From assembly GCF_000768705.1 (NCBI RefSeq), contig NZ_AVPJ01000003.1:1-64000 (forward strand): 64,000 nt of DNA. Reading direction: 5' to 3'. Both the position numbers and the translations under genes were made by a program. Of this stretch, positions 63,457 to 64,000 are shown one piece after another (positions within the stretch are counted from its first letter, which is position 1; the number at the start of each line of letters is the position of its first letter). The notes below the pieces were generated by a model. That model was not told where the DNA came from and did no database searches. It saw only the letters and a program-made list of their open reading frames with translations. This stretch comes from Knoellia sinensis KCTC 19936 (lineage in GTDB: Bacteria; Actinomycetota; Actinomycetes; Actinomycetales; Dermatophilaceae).

Positions 63457-64000
63457 TGCCGCGCTACCTCGTCATCCAGCACGAACCCGCAGCACCCGGC
63501 GGCTGGCTCGTCGAGCGCTGGTCCGAGCTCGGCAGCGCTGTCGAGACGATCCGCGGCGATCTCGGCGAGCCGATCCCGGCGCGTCTCACGCATGACGCCC
63601 TCGTGGTCCTCGGAGGGGCGATGAATGCCAACGAGGACGACCGCTACGCATGGCTCGCACCCACGAAGTCTCTGTTGCGCGCGGCGGTGGCGGACGGCAT
63701 ACCGACGCTTGGAGTCTGTCTCGGCCACCAGCTCCTCGCCGTCGCCCTCGGTGGCGAAGTCATCCGCAACCCGCACGGGCGCACGAGCGGACTGATTCCG
63801 TTGTCCCTCAACGCTGCTGGCGAGGCCGACCCATTGCTGAGCGGACTCTCAGGTCGCGAGGTCGTGCAATACAACGGCGACATCGTGAGTCGTCTGCCGG
63901 AGGGCGCCGAGTCGCTCGCGACCGCTCCAGACAGCTCTGTCCAGGCCGCCCGCTTCGGCCCCCGGGCGTGGGGCGTCCAGTTCCACCCGGAGACGACGCC
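63456..64000 (+). CDS. Class I glutamine amidotransferase (GMP synthase-like), cut by window end
   Basis: About 181 residues are present. The nucleophile Cys lies in TLGVCLGHQLLAVALGGEVI and the catalytic His in WGVQFHPETT, right at the edge; the Glu of the HPE triad follows it. Stand-alone class I amidotransferases of this type are annotated as GMP synthase-like or gamma-glutamyl hydrolase-like, with unknown acceptor. ATG 63456 overlaps the VIT1 gene stop. The CGGCATAC octamer near residue 82 encodes Gly-Ile with the rare ATA codon. Confidence 0.88.
   Translation, partial: MPRYLVIQHEPAAPGGWLVERWSELGSAVETIRGDLGEPIPARLTHDALVVLGGAMNANEDDRYAWLAPTKSLLRAAVADGIPTLGVCLGHQLLAVALGGEVIRNPHGRTSGLIPLSLNAAGEADPLLSGLSGREVVQYNGDIVSRLPEGAESLATAPDSSVQAARFGPRAWGVQFHPETT

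Overview
The window is chromosomal DNA of a high-GC actinobacterium. GC-rich third codon positions, many probable leaderless genes (a TANNNT -10 box 6-7 nt before the start codon), a mycothiol gene (mshB), a DUF3117 gene, and a gene order that follows Mycobacterium tuberculosis Rv1165-Rv1232 in outline all point this way. The short, packed intergenic regions and the gene families suggest Micrococcales, perhaps Intrasporangiaceae. That placement is an inference. I see no rRNA, tRNA, CRISPR array, prophage or insertion sequence.

Layout. 1-4.3 kb (mostly minus strand): the start of a DUF222 (HNH-type) protein, a ParA ATPase, a RecB-like nuclease, purU and a PHP phosphoesterase. 4.3-9.5 kb (mostly plus): three tandem copies of an ECF (SigE-family) sigma factor followed by a single-pass membrane partner, each copy behind the same promoter motif. 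9.5-26.4 kb: glycerol catabolism (glpK, glpD), a class A beta-lactamase-like protein, PepP, a RIO-type kinase, an L,D-transpeptidase, and four scattered genes that fit the later steps of the ethylmalonyl-CoA pathway (MaoC hydratase, acyl-CoA dehydrogenase, two CitE/malyl-CoA lyase-type proteins). A DUF559-type gene at 10.2-11.2 kb lies between two inverted copies of a palindromic repeat. 26.4-33.9 kb: PRC/MgtE_N/CBS protein, DUF1003, Mrp, tatB, htrA, rseA, sigE and an O-methyltransferase, the conserved envelope-stress neighbourhood. 33.9-42.9 kb: pepA, DUF3117, membrane glycosyltransferases, two DivIVA-domain proteins, a LOG protein, dapE and a LysE exporter. 42.9-56.2 kb: dapD, a lysozyme-like membrane protein, gltA, dapC, fdxA, a GNAT enzyme, a VanW protein, flavin reductase, mshB, an LpqW-like binding protein, typA and a NUDIX enzyme. 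56.2-64 kb: a complete peptide ABC importer operon, a pterin dehydratase, a VIT1-type transporter and a glutamine amidotransferase that runs off the end.

How the genes work together: dapC, dapD and dapE cover the succinylase branch of lysine/diaminopimelate synthesis. sigE, rseA, htrA and tatB form an envelope stress and export unit. The importer operon holds one binding protein, two permeases and two ATPases.

The most unusual signal is not a gene. The octamer GTATGCCG occurs about 49 times on the two strands, roughly once per 1.3 kb, against the 2-3 copies that base composition predicts. It sits in genes (where it uses TAT and the rare ATA codon), in terminators as inverted pairs, and over start codons. 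Its density and pairing resemble the DNA uptake sequences of Haemophilus and Neisseria. Whether it has any such role here is unknown.
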